Part shown: positions 1-7,355 of the stretch, one piece after another | Position numbering within the stretch: the first letter of the stretch is position 1 | Layout: each line of letters begins with the position of its first letter | Assembly: GCA_030425945.1 (NCBI GenBank) | Contig: JAUHZL010000017.1 | Location: forward strand, 1 to 16,533 | Reading direction: 5' to 3' | DNA from: Alphaproteobacteria bacterium | GTDB taxonomy: Bacteria; Pseudomonadota; Alphaproteobacteria; Rhodobacterales; Rhodobacteraceae | DNA length: 16,533 nt | Translations under genes and position numbers: made by a program | The notes under the pieces: model-generated | The model's input: the letters and a program-made list of their open reading frames with translations, nothing else | Told to the model about the DNA's origin: nothing | Databases searched by the model: none

Positions 1-95
1 GCCGACTTGGAAATGCCCATCTTCTTGGCCGCGTCCGTGAACCCGCCCTGGTCCACCACGGTCGCAAAGGCCTCCATTTCGGTCAGTCGATCCAT
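1..95 (-). CDS. LysR-family transcriptional regulator, N-terminal fragment
   Basis: Reading leftwards from an ATG at 95-93 gives MDRLTEMEAFATVVDQGGFT followed by DAAKKMGISKSA, which is the start of a LysR-type helix-turn-helix domain (first helix, then the A-A-x-x-x-x-I-S-x-S recognition region). Only 31 codons lie in the window; the rest of the HTH and the effector-binding domain are beyond base 1. LysR proteins normally act as tetramers that bind T-N11-A sites and respond to a small ligand. The ligand and target cannot be judged from this fragment. A purine-rich GGGGAT lies about 7 nt upstream of the ATG as a weak ribosome binding site. The gene has the same orientation as fadH but is separated from it by 235 bp, so it probably has its own promoter. 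Confidence 0.85.
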   Translation of the reverse strand, partial: MDRLTEMEAFATVVDQGGFTDAAKKMGISKS

Positions 96-189
96 TGCCC
101 ATCCCCGGCAAACTGTTTCGTGTCGGGGAACAGGTATCGCGGGGGATTCGGGCAGAACTGTGCCCCGGACGGGAAAATGCTGGGGTTAA

Positions 190-204
190 TTGTAGATCGT
201 TCAA
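190..204 (-). promoter_or_regulatory. Candidate LysR box (T-N11-A dyad) and -10-like element
   Basis: On the minus strand the site reads TTGAACGATCTACAA, an imperfect dyad with TTG/CAA ends and an inner A/T pair, which fits the T-N11-A consensus of LysR-type regulators. TACAAT (194-189 on the minus strand) overlaps it and resembles a -10 hexamer, but I see no good -35 at 16-18 bp. The site lies about 95 bp upstream of the LysR start codon, so autoregulation is plausible. This is inference from pattern only. Confidence 0.3.
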
Positions 205-246
205 CAGGGGGAAACCCGTTATCCCAGGACCCGACGCAACGCGGGA

Positions 247-264
247 CCGGGCGCCAAGGCCCGG
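247..264 (-). terminator. Possible hairpin downstream of fadH
   Basis: A perfect 6-bp stem, CCGGGC and GCCCGG around a 6-nt loop, lies about 65 bp beyond the fadH stop codon. No U-run follows on the minus strand, so it is not a classical intrinsic terminator. In DNA this GC-rich such a stem can occur by chance. Confidence 0.2.
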
Positions 265-330
265 ATGACCCTCGAAACGCGGCCTGCGAGGACGGCGCTT
301 CGCCCGCCTCCCGGCCCCCGAGGGCAACGG

Positions 331-2358
331 CTAGAGCGTCAGCGCCAGCCGCATCCCCTGGTCGATCGCCCGCTTGGCGTCGAGTTCCGCCGCCACGTCC
401 GCCCCGCCGATCACGTGGACCGGCACGCCGCGCCCGGCCAGCGCATCGGCAAGGCTGCGCTCCGGCTCCTGCCCGGCGCAGAGCACGACGGTATCCGCCG
501 CGATCAGCGTCGGACGCTCGCGCGCCTCGCCGAAGCTGACGTGCAGGCCCTCGGCATCGATCCGTTCGTAGTTCACGCCGCCGATCATCTCGACGCCCTT
601 CATCTGGAGCGAGGCCCGGTGGATCCAGCCGGTGGTCTTGCCCAGCCGCCGCCCCAGTTTCTCGGCCTTGCGTTGCAACAGCGTGATCTGCCGTGCGGGC
701 GGCACCGGCTGCGGCCCCTCGGGCGCGAGGCCGCCGCGATGCGTCGCCGGATCGGCCACGCCCCACTCGCGCTGCCACAGCGCGGTATCCTCGGCCGGGC
801 TGACCCCCTCGTGCGCCAGGTACTCGGCCACGTCGAAGCCGATGCCACCCGCCCCCACGACCGCGACGCGCGGCCCGACCTCGGCCCCGCCGCGCAGCAC
901 ATCGATGTAGCTCAGCACGTTCGGACCGTCCTGCCCGGGAATGCCCGGGGCGCGCGGCACGACGCCGGTCGCCACCACCACCGCGTCGAACCCGCCCAGA
1001 TCGTCCGGCCCCACGGCCCGGCCCAGCGCCAGTTCGACACCGCGCAGCGCCAGCATGTGCGCGAACCAGTCCACGAGGCCGTGGAACTCTTCCTTGCCGG
1101 GGATCACGCGCGCCATGTTCAACTGGCCGCCCACCCGGTCCGCCTTGTCGAACAGCGTCACCGCATGGCCGCGCCCGGCTGCCTCGATCACCGTTGCCAT
1201 ACCGGCAGGTCCGGCCCCGACGACCGCGATGCGCTTCGGCGTCTCGGCAGGCCCCGCGTCGAAGCTGGCTTCGTCGCAGGCGCGCGGATTGACGAGGCAC
1301 GAGGTCAGCTTGCCCGAGAAGGTGTGATCGAGGCAGGCTTGGTTGCAGGCGATGCAGGGCGCGATCTCGCGCGCGCGCCCGCTGGCCGCCTTGGCGACGA
1401 AGTCCGGATCGGCGAGGAACGGACGCGCCATCGACACCATGTCGGCGACGCCACCGGCGATGATCTCTTCGCCGACCTCGGGCGTGTTGATCCGGTTCGA
1501 GGTGATGACCGGGATGCCCACCTTGCCCATCAGCTTCTCGGTGACCCAGGCCCAGCCCCGGCGCGGCACGCTTGTGGCGATGGTCGGAATCCGCGCCTCG
1601 TGCCAGCCGATCCCGGTGTTCAGGATCGAGGCACCCGCCCCCTCGATGCGCTGCGCCAGTTCGACAACCTCGTCGAAGGTCGAGCCGTCCGGAACGAGGT
1701 CGATCATCGACAGCCGGTAGATCACGATGAAATCGTCGCCCACTGCCGCGCGGACCCGGCGGACGACCTCGATCGGCAGGCGCATCCGGTTTTCGTAGGA
1801 GCCGCCCCAGCGGTCGGTGCGCTTGTTGGTGTGGGTCACGAGGAACTGGTTCAGGAAGTAGCCTTCCGAGCCCATCACCTCGACCCCGTCATACCCGGCC
1901 TCGCGGGCGCGCACGGCGGCGGTCACCATGTCGGAGATCTGCTTCTCGATCCCCTCCTCGTCCAGCTCCTTCGGGGAGAACGGCGAGATCGGCGACCGGA
2001 TGGCCGAGGGCGCGACGCATTCCGGCCCGTAGGCGTAGCGCCCCGCGTGCAGGATCTGCATCGCGATCCGGCCGCCCGCCGCGTGGACCGCGTCCGTCAC
2101 CACGCGATGGTCGGCGATGTCCTGCGCGGTGAACAGGCCCGCCGCGCCGGGGAACACCCCGCCTTCGCGGTTCGGGGCCATGCCGCCGGTGACGATCAGC
2201 GCCGCCCCGCCCTTCGCGCGTTCGGCATAGAAGCGGGCGACGCGCGGCCAGTCCTTCGTCTCTTCCAGACCGGTGTGCATCGAGCCCATCAGAACCCGGT
2301 TCGGCAGGGTGACATGCCCGAGGTCGAGCGGCGACAGCAGGTGCGGATATTCGGTCAT
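331..2358 (-). CDS. fadH: NADPH-dependent 2,4-dienoyl-CoA reductase (FadH type)
   Basis: This 675-residue protein would reduce 2,4-dienoyl-CoA during beta-oxidation of unsaturated fatty acids, using NADPH through FAD, a 4Fe-4S cluster and FMN. Residues 1-330 form an Old Yellow Enzyme-like TIM barrel. The cluster ligands are Cys335, Cys338, Cys342 and Cys354 (CIACNQAC, then C-L-V-N-P). Tyr167 and His253 match the E. coli catalytic pair within one residue. GAGPAG (381-386) binds FAD and VGAGGIG (501-507) binds NADPH. Length matches E. coli FadH (about 672). I chose the ATG at 2358 because GAGGAGG lies 8 nt before it; an in-frame ATG 17 codons upstream has no such support and lacks family-like sequence. 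The gene follows the 124-residue ORF after 64 bp and may share the ilvD transcript or have its own promoter. A related OYE/iron-sulphur oxidoreductase with another enoate or amine substrate cannot be fully excluded. Confidence 0.92.
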   Translation of the reverse strand: MTEYPHLLSPLDLGHVTLPNRVLMGSMHTGLEETKDWPRVARFYAERAKGGAALIVTGGMAPNREGGVFPGAAGLFTAQDIADHRVVTDAVHAAGGRIAMQILHAGRYAYGPECVAPSAIRSPISPFSPKELDEEGIEKQISDMVTAAVRAREAGYDGVEVMGSEGYFLNQFLVTHTNKRTDRWGGSYENRMRLPIEVVRRVRAAVGDDFIVIYRLSMIDLVPDGSTFDEVVELAQRIEGAGASILNTGIGWHEARIPTIATSVPRRGWAWVTEKLMGKVGIPVITSNRINTPEVGEEIIAGGVADMVSMARPFLADPDFVAKAASGRAREIAPCIACNQACLDHTFSGKLTSCLVNPRACDEASFDAGPAETPKRIAVVGAGPAGMATVIEAAGRGHAVTLFDKADRVGGQLNMARVIPGKEEFHGLVDWFAHMLALRGVELALGRAVGPDDLGGFDAVVVATGVVPRAPGIPGQDGPNVLSYIDVLRGGAEVGPRVAVVGAGGIGFDVAEYLAHEGVSPAEDTALWQREWGVADPATHRGGLAPEGPQPVPPARQITLLQRKAEKLGRRLGKTTGWIHRASLQMKGVEMIGGVNYERIDAEGLHVSFGEARERPTLIAADTVVLCAGQEPERSLADALAGRGVPVHVIGGADVAAELDAKRAIDQGMRLALTL

Positions 2359-2366
2359 GGCGGGGG

Positions 2367-2373
2367 CCTCCTC
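2367..2373 (-). promoter_or_regulatory. Shine-Dalgarno site fixing the fadH start
   Basis: GAGGAGG on the minus strand, 8 nt before the ATG at 2358. It decides between this start and the upstream in-frame ATG at 2409. Confidence 0.75.
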
Positions 2374-2422
2374 GGCGCGGACGATGCACCGGGCGCGGGG
2401 CGCTGTCACCCGCTACGCGGCG

Positions 2423-2797
2423 TCAGTCCTGCGCGGCACGGGCCTGTGCCCGGAGCACCCGTTTCACGAGGTCGAGTTCGGCCCTGAGCAGCGCGACCTC
2501 GGTGCGCAGATCATCTTCGGCGCGCGGCCCGGCCAGGATCGGCAGGCTGGCAAGCACCTCCCCGCCCAGCTGAAACAGGAAGACCACCGCGCCGCTGCCC
2601 AGCGCCTCCGCGGGCACGGGAAACCGCACCTCCCAGACGCCATCCTTCTTGCCCTTCGACAGGTTCAGCCCGGTCTCGGCCCGCCCGTTCCGCAGCACCT
2701 CCAGCGCGGGGGTGTCGCCGCCGGGCGCGGGGACCGCCCCCTCGAGACGCCCGGTCCAGACACCGCCCGCAAATCCGGTCTCGGTCAGCTTGGCCAT
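2423..2797 (-). CDS. Hypothetical protein, beta-rich with C-terminal coiled coil
   Basis: I do not recognise a named family in this 124-residue product. Residues 1-90 look like short beta strands with glycine-rich turns, including a conserved-looking GVWEVRFPVP (53-62) and VVFLFQLGGEVL (71-82). Residues 95-120 form a leucine-rich amphipathic helix (DLRTEVALLRAELDLVKRVL) likely to be a coiled coil that mediates oligomerisation. There is no signal peptide or membrane segment, so it is probably cytoplasmic. The ATG at 2797 is preferred over one 16 codons upstream because GAGGGG precedes it and because the longer form would overlap the previous gene. It begins 10 bp after the DUF6478-like gene ends, so the two are almost certainly co-transcribed and may work together. 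Confidence 0.75.
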   Translation of the reverse strand: MAKLTETGFAGGVWTGRLEGAVPAPGGDTPALEVLRNGRAETGLNLSKGKKDGVWEVRFPVPAEALGSGAVVFLFQLGGEVLASLPILAGPRAEDDLRTEVALLRAELDLVKRVLRAQARAAQD

Positions 2798-2807
2798 GTG
2801 CCGCCCC

Positions 2808-3578
2808 TCACAGGTCTGCCCGCAGGTGGCGGGCGATCCAGACATCGGCCAGTTCCACGCCGACCTGCGCCGGGTCCTCCAGCATCAGGTCGATCCACGC
2901 TTCCTCGACCCGGCCCTCCTCGATCTCGGCATAGGCGAGGTCGAACTCGATCCCGGTCCCGCCATCCCGCGGGCGCTCGCGCAGCAACTGGCCCACGTTC
3001 GGCCCGACCTTCACGTTCAGCCGCGCATAGAGGCCGATCGGCCGGTCGCTGCGCATCGGCAGGTCCAGCCGCACGACATGCCGCTTGCCCAGCCCCTCCA
3101 GCGCCGCCTCGGGCAGGCGCACCGCGACCGACAGGTAGCTGCCGTCGAACCGGAACACTTCGATCCGCAGGGCATGTGGAGGCAGGCGGTCGTCGGCGGG
3201 GTTCGGCACCTGCCGCAGGATCACCTCGCCCCACGGGCAATCGTGCCAGAGCGAGGTCGCCCGGGTCAGTTTCGTCTCGCCCGCCTCGGCGATCCGGCCC
3301 GGCACCTCCAGCGGCGCGGTCCAGAGCGACGGCCGCCCGTGCCAGTCGGTGTGCGGCGGCAGCGGCACCGGCGGGCGCGTCTTGCGGCGGTCGCCCTCGG
3401 TCAGGTCCACCGCGCGGCCGAAGGCCTCGAGGGCGGCGGCCAGCCGGTCGGCCCGGGCTTCCATGTGGCTCAGGGTTTCGGGCGGCATCTTCGCGGCCCG
3501 GGTCGCGGCGCGTTCCCATTGCAGCGCGGTCCGCTCGGTCGCCACGTCCAGCAGGCTGCCCCAGCGTCCTCCCGTCAC
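2808..3578 (-). CDS. DUF6478-like family protein of unknown function
   Basis: A 256-residue protein with no signal peptide or membrane helix. An N-terminal helical stretch (residues 10-55) is followed by a W-rich segment (TDWHGRPSLW, 78-87) and a beta-rich core with WHDCPWGEVILRQVPN (111-126), EVFRFDGSYLSVAV (140-153) and ARLNVKVGPNV (185-195). From memory, the HDC...E-I-x-L-R-Q and F-R-F-D-G-S-[FY]-L-S patterns match DUF6478 proteins of Rhodobacterales; this was not searched. No catalytic motif is evident. Translation starts at a GTG (3578-3576), 14 bp after the lipoprotein stop codon, with GAGGCCGGGGA upstream. The gene lies third in the ilvD run. Its function is unknown; the beta-rich core could be a binding fold. 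Confidence 0.82.
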   Translation of the reverse strand: MTGGRWGSLLDVATERTALQWERAATRAAKMPPETLSHMEARADRLAAALEAFGRAVDLTEGDRRKTRPPVPLPPHTDWHGRPSLWTAPLEVPGRIAEAGETKLTRATSLWHDCPWGEVILRQVPNPADDRLPPHALRIEVFRFDGSYLSVAVRLPEAALEGLGKRHVVRLDLPMRSDRPIGLYARLNVKVGPNVGQLLRERPRDGGTGIEFDLAYAEIEEGRVEEAWIDLMLEDPAQVGVELADVWIARHLRADL

Positions 3579-3592
3579 GACGGTCCCCGGCC

Positions 3593-4417
3593 TCAGCCCA
3601 GCAGGCGGCGGAACAGACCCACCGTGCCCAGCGTGCCGAACCCGATGGGCGCGCGCACGGCGGGCGGGCGCGGGCCCTGGTCCCGCTCTTCGGAGACCGG
3701 CGCCGACTGGTAGGATGCCGGGGGCGGCGCGGGGGCGGCCAGCCCGTTCAGCGTCTTGACCCGCGCGGCATAGGTCTGAAGCAGCCGCAGGCCGGTGTCC
3801 GGCGACAGCGGATCGCTGGCGACGCCCTGCACCGCCAGGGTCACCAGCGCCGCGTCGAGATCGAAGATCGCGCGCCAGTGCTCGTCGGTGGTGTCGGCCT
3901 GCAGCGCGGTCGAGGTATCGCGCAGCCGCAGGTACAGCGTGTTGTCCTGCGCGAAGCTGTCGAGAACCGTGACCGTCGCCGCATCGCCCGAGCGGCTGAG
4001 CGTGGCGCGACCGGCCTCCGAGCGCAGGATCTGGTCGACCTCGCCGAGGCGCGTGGCGATCGGCCCGTCCGCGTTCTGGCGCACGCTGGCGGTCAGGACC
4101 GCGCGGGCCTCGCCGGTCAGGTTGGACCGCCCGGCCAGAACCGAGCAGTTCGTCAGCATCACGAAGGCCGTCAGACCGTCATCCTGCCCCGACTGGGTGT
4201 CGATGCAGAAGCCGTCCGGCCCGCCGATGCGGATGTTCGAGGCGGTGACCGTCGTTTCGGTCGGACCGCCGCGCCCGGGCAGCGCCCCGAAGAGCGACGC
4301 CATCGGGTTGATCGGCGCCGGGCCGCCGCCCGTGCTGCTGCCACCGCCCTCGCGGAACCCCCCGCCGCAACCGGCGAGGGCGAGGGTCAGGCCCAGCAGA
4401 AGAGCGGCACGCCGCAT
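3593..4417 (-). CDS. Putative lipoprotein, co-transcribed with ilvD
   Basis: This 274-residue product starts with a clear lipoprotein signal, MRRAALLLGLTLALAGC, with a LAGC lipobox and the lipidated cysteine at residue 17. A Gly/Ser-rich linker (18-34) follows. The mature domain contains NIRIGGPDGFCID (61-73) and a second cysteine at 91 (FVMLTNCSVL), which could form a disulfide in the periplasm. The C-terminal 40 or so residues are rich in proline and alanine. No enzyme motif is seen. The chosen ATG is 4 bp after the ilvD stop and has GGAG upstream; an in-frame extension of 38 codons into ilvD lacks signal features and is rejected. I believe similar FCID/YCID-containing proteins occur in Rhodobacterales, but I cannot name the family. 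The tight link to ilvD suggests transcriptional coupling rather than a shared pathway. Confidence 0.8.
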   Translation of the reverse strand: MRRAALLLGLTLALAGCGGGFREGGGSSTGGGPAPINPMASLFGALPGRGGPTETTVTASNIRIGGPDGFCIDTQSGQDDGLTAFVMLTNCSVLAGRSNLTGEARAVLTASVRQNADGPIATRLGEVDQILRSEAGRATLSRSGDAATVTVLDSFAQDNTLYLRLRDTSTALQADTTDEHWRAIFDLDAALVTLAVQGVASDPLSPDTGLRLLQTYAARVKTLNGLAAPAPPPASYQSAPVSEERDQGPRPPAVRAPIGFGTLGTVGLFRRLLG

Positions 4418-4421
4418 CCGC

Positions 4422-6152
4422 TCAGAGCTCCATGTACTGGTGGGCTTCGTCACCGCCGCCGGGGTGCGTGACGGCCCCCTGACGGGCGCCCCCGACGAGT
4501 TGAGCGTATTTCCAAAGCGCACCCGATGCATAGATCGTCTTCCTCGGTCCTGCCCAGGCTTTCTTGCGCGCTTCGAGGTCCTCGTCGCTCAGATCGACGG
4601 AGATCAGGCCAGCCTTTGCATCCAAGGTTATCACGTCCCCGTTCTGGATCAAAGCGATAGGACCGCCATGCGCGGCCTCCGGGCCGACATGCCCGACGCA
4701 GAAGCCGCGCGTGGCCCCCGAGAAGCGCCCGTCGGTGATCAGGGCCACCTTCTTGCCCATGCCCTGGCCGGACAGGGCAGCGGTGGTCGCCAGCATCTCG
4801 CGCATGCCCGGGCCGCCCGCGGGACCCTCGTTGCGGATCACGATGACCTCGCCTTCCTTGTACTCGCGCTTCTTGACGGCCTCGAAGGCGTCCTCCTCGC
4901 ACTCGAAGACCCGCGCCGGGCCGGTGAAGGTCAGCTGGTCGTCGGTCATGCCGGCGATCTTCACGATGGCGCCGTCGGGCGCGAGGTTGCCCGACAGGCC
5001 CACAACGCCGCCGGTGGTCGAGAGCGGCGTCTCGACCGGGTAGATCACGCGGCCATCGGCCTCGCGGGTGACGATGTCGAGTTCCTCGCCGATGGTCCGG
5101 CCGGTGGCGGTCATGCAGTCCTCGTGGATCAGGCCCGCCTTGCGCAGTTCCTTCATCACGACGGGCACGCCGCCCGCCTCGTAGAGGTCCTTCGCCACGT
5201 ACTGGCCGCCCGGCTTCAGGTCGACGAAGTAGGGGGTTTCGCGGAAGATGTCGCAGACGTCCATCAGGTCGAAGGCGATCCCGGCCTCGTGCGCGATGGC
5301 GGGCAGGTGCAGACCGGCGTTGGTCGAACCGCCGGTGCAGGCCACGACGCGCGCCGCGTTCTCCAGCGACTTGCGGGTGACGATGTCCCGCGCGCGGATG
5401 TTCTTCTCGATCAGCGTCATCACGGCAACGCCCGACGCCTCGCCGTACTGGTCGCGGCTCTCGTAGGGGGCGGGCGCCCCGGACGAGTTCGGCAGCGCGA
5501 GGCCGATCGCCTCCGACACGCAGGCCATGGTGTTGGCGGTGAACTGGCCGCCGCAGGCCCCGGCGCTGGGGCAGGCCACGCGCTCGAGGATCGCCAGCTC
5601 GGCGTCCGACATGTTGCCTGCCTGGTGCCGGCCGACGGCTTCGAACACGTCCTGCACGGTCACGTCCTGCCCGTTCAGACGGCCCGGAAGGATCGACCCG
5701 CCGTAGATGAAGACCGACGGCACGTTCAGGCGCACCATCGCCATCATCATGCCGGGCAGCGACTTGTCACAGCCCGCGAGGCCGACGATCGCGTCGTAGC
5801 AATGCCCGCGCATCGTCAGCTCGACGGTGTCCGCGATGGCCTCGCGCGAGGCCAGCGACGACCGCATCCCTTCGTGGCCCATCGCGATGCCGTCGGTGAC
5901 GGTGATGGTGGTGAACTCGCGTGGGGTGCCGCCGCCCTTCTTCACGCCCATCTTCACCGCTTGCGCCTGGCGGTTCAGCGCGATGTTGCAGGGCGCCGCC
6001 TCGTTCCAGCAGGTGGCCACGCCGACCCAGGGCTGGTGCACCTCTTCCTCGGTGATCCCCATGGCATAGAAATACGAGCGGTGCGGCGCGCGGGCCGGAC
6101 CCTCGGTGACATGGCGGCTGGGAAGTTTCGACTTGTCGAAGCGTGCGGTCAT
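4422..6152 (-). CDS. ilvD: Dihydroxy-acid dehydratase
   Basis: IlvD converts 2,3-dihydroxy-isovalerate and 2,3-dihydroxy-3-methylvalerate into the 2-oxo acids that precede valine, leucine and isoleucine, using an iron-sulphur cluster and Mg2+. The 576-residue product contains both family signatures: GCDKSLPGM (127-135) and ACPSAGACGGQFTANTM (from 193). Cys55, Cys128 and Cys200 are the expected cluster ligands. Asp87 and Asp129 fit the metal site, and Lys130 is the lysine that is carbamylated in characterised enzymes. Having three cysteines at these spacings suggests the plant/actinobacterial-like 2Fe-2S arrangement, although ligand count alone does not settle cluster type. The ATG at 6152 is supported by GGGAGG 8 nt upstream; an upstream in-frame ATG at 6212 is less likely. 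It is the first gene of a minus-strand run that includes a lipoprotein and two uncharacterised ORFs, and it is divergent from lrgA. Confidence 0.97.
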   Translation of the reverse strand: MTARFDKSKLPSRHVTEGPARAPHRSYFYAMGITEEEVHQPWVGVATCWNEAAPCNIALNRQAQAVKMGVKKGGGTPREFTTITVTDGIAMGHEGMRSSLASREAIADTVELTMRGHCYDAIVGLAGCDKSLPGMMMAMVRLNVPSVFIYGGSILPGRLNGQDVTVQDVFEAVGRHQAGNMSDAELAILERVACPSAGACGGQFTANTMACVSEAIGLALPNSSGAPAPYESRDQYGEASGVAVMTLIEKNIRARDIVTRKSLENAARVVACTGGSTNAGLHLPAIAHEAGIAFDLMDVCDIFRETPYFVDLKPGGQYVAKDLYEAGGVPVVMKELRKAGLIHEDCMTATGRTIGEELDIVTREADGRVIYPVETPLSTTGGVVGLSGNLAPDGAIVKIAGMTDDQLTFTGPARVFECEEDAFEAVKKREYKEGEVIVIRNEGPAGGPGMREMLATTAALSGQGMGKKVALITDGRFSGATRGFCVGHVGPEAAHGGPIALIQNGDVITLDAKAGLISVDLSDEDLEARKKAWAGPRKTIYASGALWKYAQLVGGARQGAVTHPGGGDEAHQYMEL

Positions 6153-6288
6153 TTGCGGGTCCTCCCGAAGAACGTTTTGTCCTGCAATAATCTTACGGAG
6201 GGGGGCGAGCAAGCCGAACCGCCTCTGGCCGGGATCGGCGGCGCGTGGCAGGGTCGGCCCGACCGATGTTCCAGCCCGGAGAGGCCCG
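6153..6288. promoter_or_regulatory. Divergent ilvD / lrgA promoter region
   Basis: These 136 bp separate two divergent operons and must hold promoters for both. The segment 6165-6200 is comparatively AT-rich. Reading towards ilvD, TTGCTC followed after 16 bp by TATTGC is a weak sigma70-like pair; I see no convincing pair towards lrgA. No leucine- or valine-rich leader peptide or attenuator is obvious before ilvD. Confidence 0.45.
6252..6264. promoter_or_regulatory. Perfect 6-bp inverted repeat upstream of lrgA
   Basis: GGTCGGCCCGACC is a perfect inverted repeat with a single central base, 24 bp before the lrgA ATG. It could be an operator or a short RNA stem in the lrgA leader. In GC-rich DNA chance occurrence is possible. 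Confidence 0.3.
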
Positions 6289-6642
6289 ATGATCGCCGCG
6301 CTCGCCCTGATCCTTCTGTTTCAACTCGGAGGCGAAGCCACGGCGCAGGCGCTCGCGCTGCCGCTGCCGGGTCCGGTGCTCGGGATGATCGCGCTGGTGG
6401 CAGGGCTGGCGCTCTCTCCCCGGCTGCGCGCGACGGTCACGCCGGTGGCCGACGGCATCCTCGCGCATCTGTCGCTGCTCTTCGTCCCCGCGGGCGTCGG
6501 CCTTGTCGCGCAGCTCGACGTGATCCGCTCGGCCGGGCCCGCGCTGCTGCTGGCCCTCGTCGTCTCGTCGCTGGCGGCCATCGCGGTGGGCGCGCTGACC
6601 TTCACGCTGGTGGCCCGGCTGACCGGATCGGCCCCGGAATGA
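6289..6642 (+). CDS. lrgA: CidA/LrgA family membrane protein
   Basis: A 117-residue integral membrane protein with about four hydrophobic segments. It carries the family motifs LPLPGPVLGM (24-33; compare P-x-P-G-x-V-x-G-M) and LLFVPAGVG (63-71). CidA/LrgA proteins were first described as holin-like regulators of murein hydrolases in Staphylococcus; paired with LrgB, homologues act as pyruvate transporters in Bacillus and as a plastid glycolate/glycerate transporter in plants. The ATG at 6289 is preceded by GGAGAGG (6278-6284). The stop overlaps the lrgB start as ATGA, so translation is likely coupled and the two products probably form one complex. Transport of a small carboxylate is the likelier role here, given the setting next to ilvD, but this is inferred. 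Confidence 0.88.
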   Translation: MIAALALILLFQLGGEATAQALALPLPGPVLGMIALVAGLALSPRLRATVTPVADGILAHLSLLFVPAGVGLVAQLDVIRSAGPALLLALVVSSLAAIAVGALTFTLVARLTGSAPE

Positions 6643-7355
6643 CCGACGCCGCGCTGATCTGGAGCTATCTCTCCCGCGACCCGCTGGTCTGGCTGGCCGC
6701 CACCCTGGCCGCCTACTGGATCGGCGACCGGCTGTCGCTGGCCGCGGGGCGCAAGCCCTGGGCCAACCCGGTGCTGATCGCCGTGCTGCTGCTGGCCGTC
6801 CTGCTGGTCGGCACCGGCACGCCTTACCGGGCCTATTTCGAGGGCGCGCAGTTCGTCCACTTCCTGCTCGGCCCGGCGACCGTCTCGCTCGCGGTGCCGC
6901 TCTGGCGGAACGCGCCGCTGCTCAAGCGTGCCGCCCTGCCGGTGATCGCCGCCCTCCTCGCGGGCTCGGTGACCGCCATCGTCGTTGCGCTGGCCGTCGC
7001 GGCCGCCTTCGGGGTGGACGATGTCCTGCTCGCCACCGTCGCCGCCAAGTCCGCCACCGCCCCCGTCGCCATCGGCGTGGCCGAGCGGATGGGTGGCGAG
7101 CCGACCCTCGCCGCCGTCCTCGTGCTGATGACCGGCCTGATCGGCGCGCTGGTGGCAACGCCCCTGCTCAACGCGCTGCGGATCACCGACTGGCGGGCGC
7201 GCGGGCTGTCGATCGGGGTCGCGGCGCATGGCCTCGGGACCGCCCGCGCATTCCAGGTCAACCCGACCGCGGGCACCTTCGCGGGGCTCGGCATGGGCCT
7301 GAACGCCATCCTGACCGCGCTGATCGCGCCCTGGCTGCTGAGGCTCTTCCTGTGA
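6639..7355 (+). CDS. lrgB: LrgB family membrane protein
   Basis: This 238-residue protein has the hallmarks of LrgB/CidB: HFLLGPATVSLAVPLW (74-89), KSATAPVAIGVAERMGG (137-153) and HGLGTARAF (197-205), spread over about six to eight membrane segments. It is the expected partner of LrgA and together they probably form a small-acid channel or transporter in the cytoplasmic membrane. Length agrees with the family (about 230). The ATG at 6639 sits inside the lrgA stop (ATGA), and the gene ends in a GTGA overlap with the CPBP gene. All family-conserved segments appear intact. A role in envelope lysis control cannot be excluded from sequence alone. Confidence 0.92.
   Translation: MTDAALIWSYLSRDPLVWLAATLAAYWIGDRLSLAAGRKPWANPVLIAVLLLAVLLVGTGTPYRAYFEGAQFVHFLLGPATVSLAVPLWRNAPLLKRAALPVIAALLAGSVTAIVVALAVAAAFGVDDVLLATVAAKSATAPVAIGVAERMGGEPTLAAVLVLMTGLIGALVATPLLNALRITDWRARGLSIGVAAHGLGTARAFQVNPTAGTFAGLGMGLNAILTALIAPWLLRLFL

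Larger units (their letters stand above)
96..330. other. Intergenic region between fadH and the LysR gene
   Basis: No convincing gene lies in these 235 bp; the frames that stay open here show no family resemblance. The part next to fadH is GC-rich and has a short hairpin at 247-264. The part near 180-210 is noticeably more AT-rich and carries a LysR-box-like dyad, so it is the probable promoter region of the LysR gene, leaving a leader of roughly 90 nt. Confidence 0.6.

Noticed and set aside
2359..2422. Possible terminator between the 124-residue ORF and fadH
   Set aside because: Only a short GCGGG/CCCGC pair is present with no U-run, so I could not support a terminator; it remains open whether fadH shares the ilvD transcript.
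265..2487. A 740-codon open frame on the plus strand opposite fadH
   Set aside because: It is a shadow of fadH, whose cofactor and catalytic motifs are all on the minus strand. The translation is rich in Arg, His, Asp and Pro without recognisable domains or a ribosome binding site.
2273..4471. A 732-codon plus-strand frame across the DUF6478 region
   Set aside because: It overlaps three minus-strand genes and has low-complexity Arg/Pro/Ala composition; it is a GC-rich artefact.
3795..7355. A 1186-codon open frame on the plus strand
   Set aside because: It runs antisense through the lipoprotein and ilvD genes and then enters the real lrgB frame. The antisense part has Arg/Ala/His-rich composition with no family resemblance, as expected from opposite-strand reading of GC-rich genes. 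Only the lrgB part is coding.
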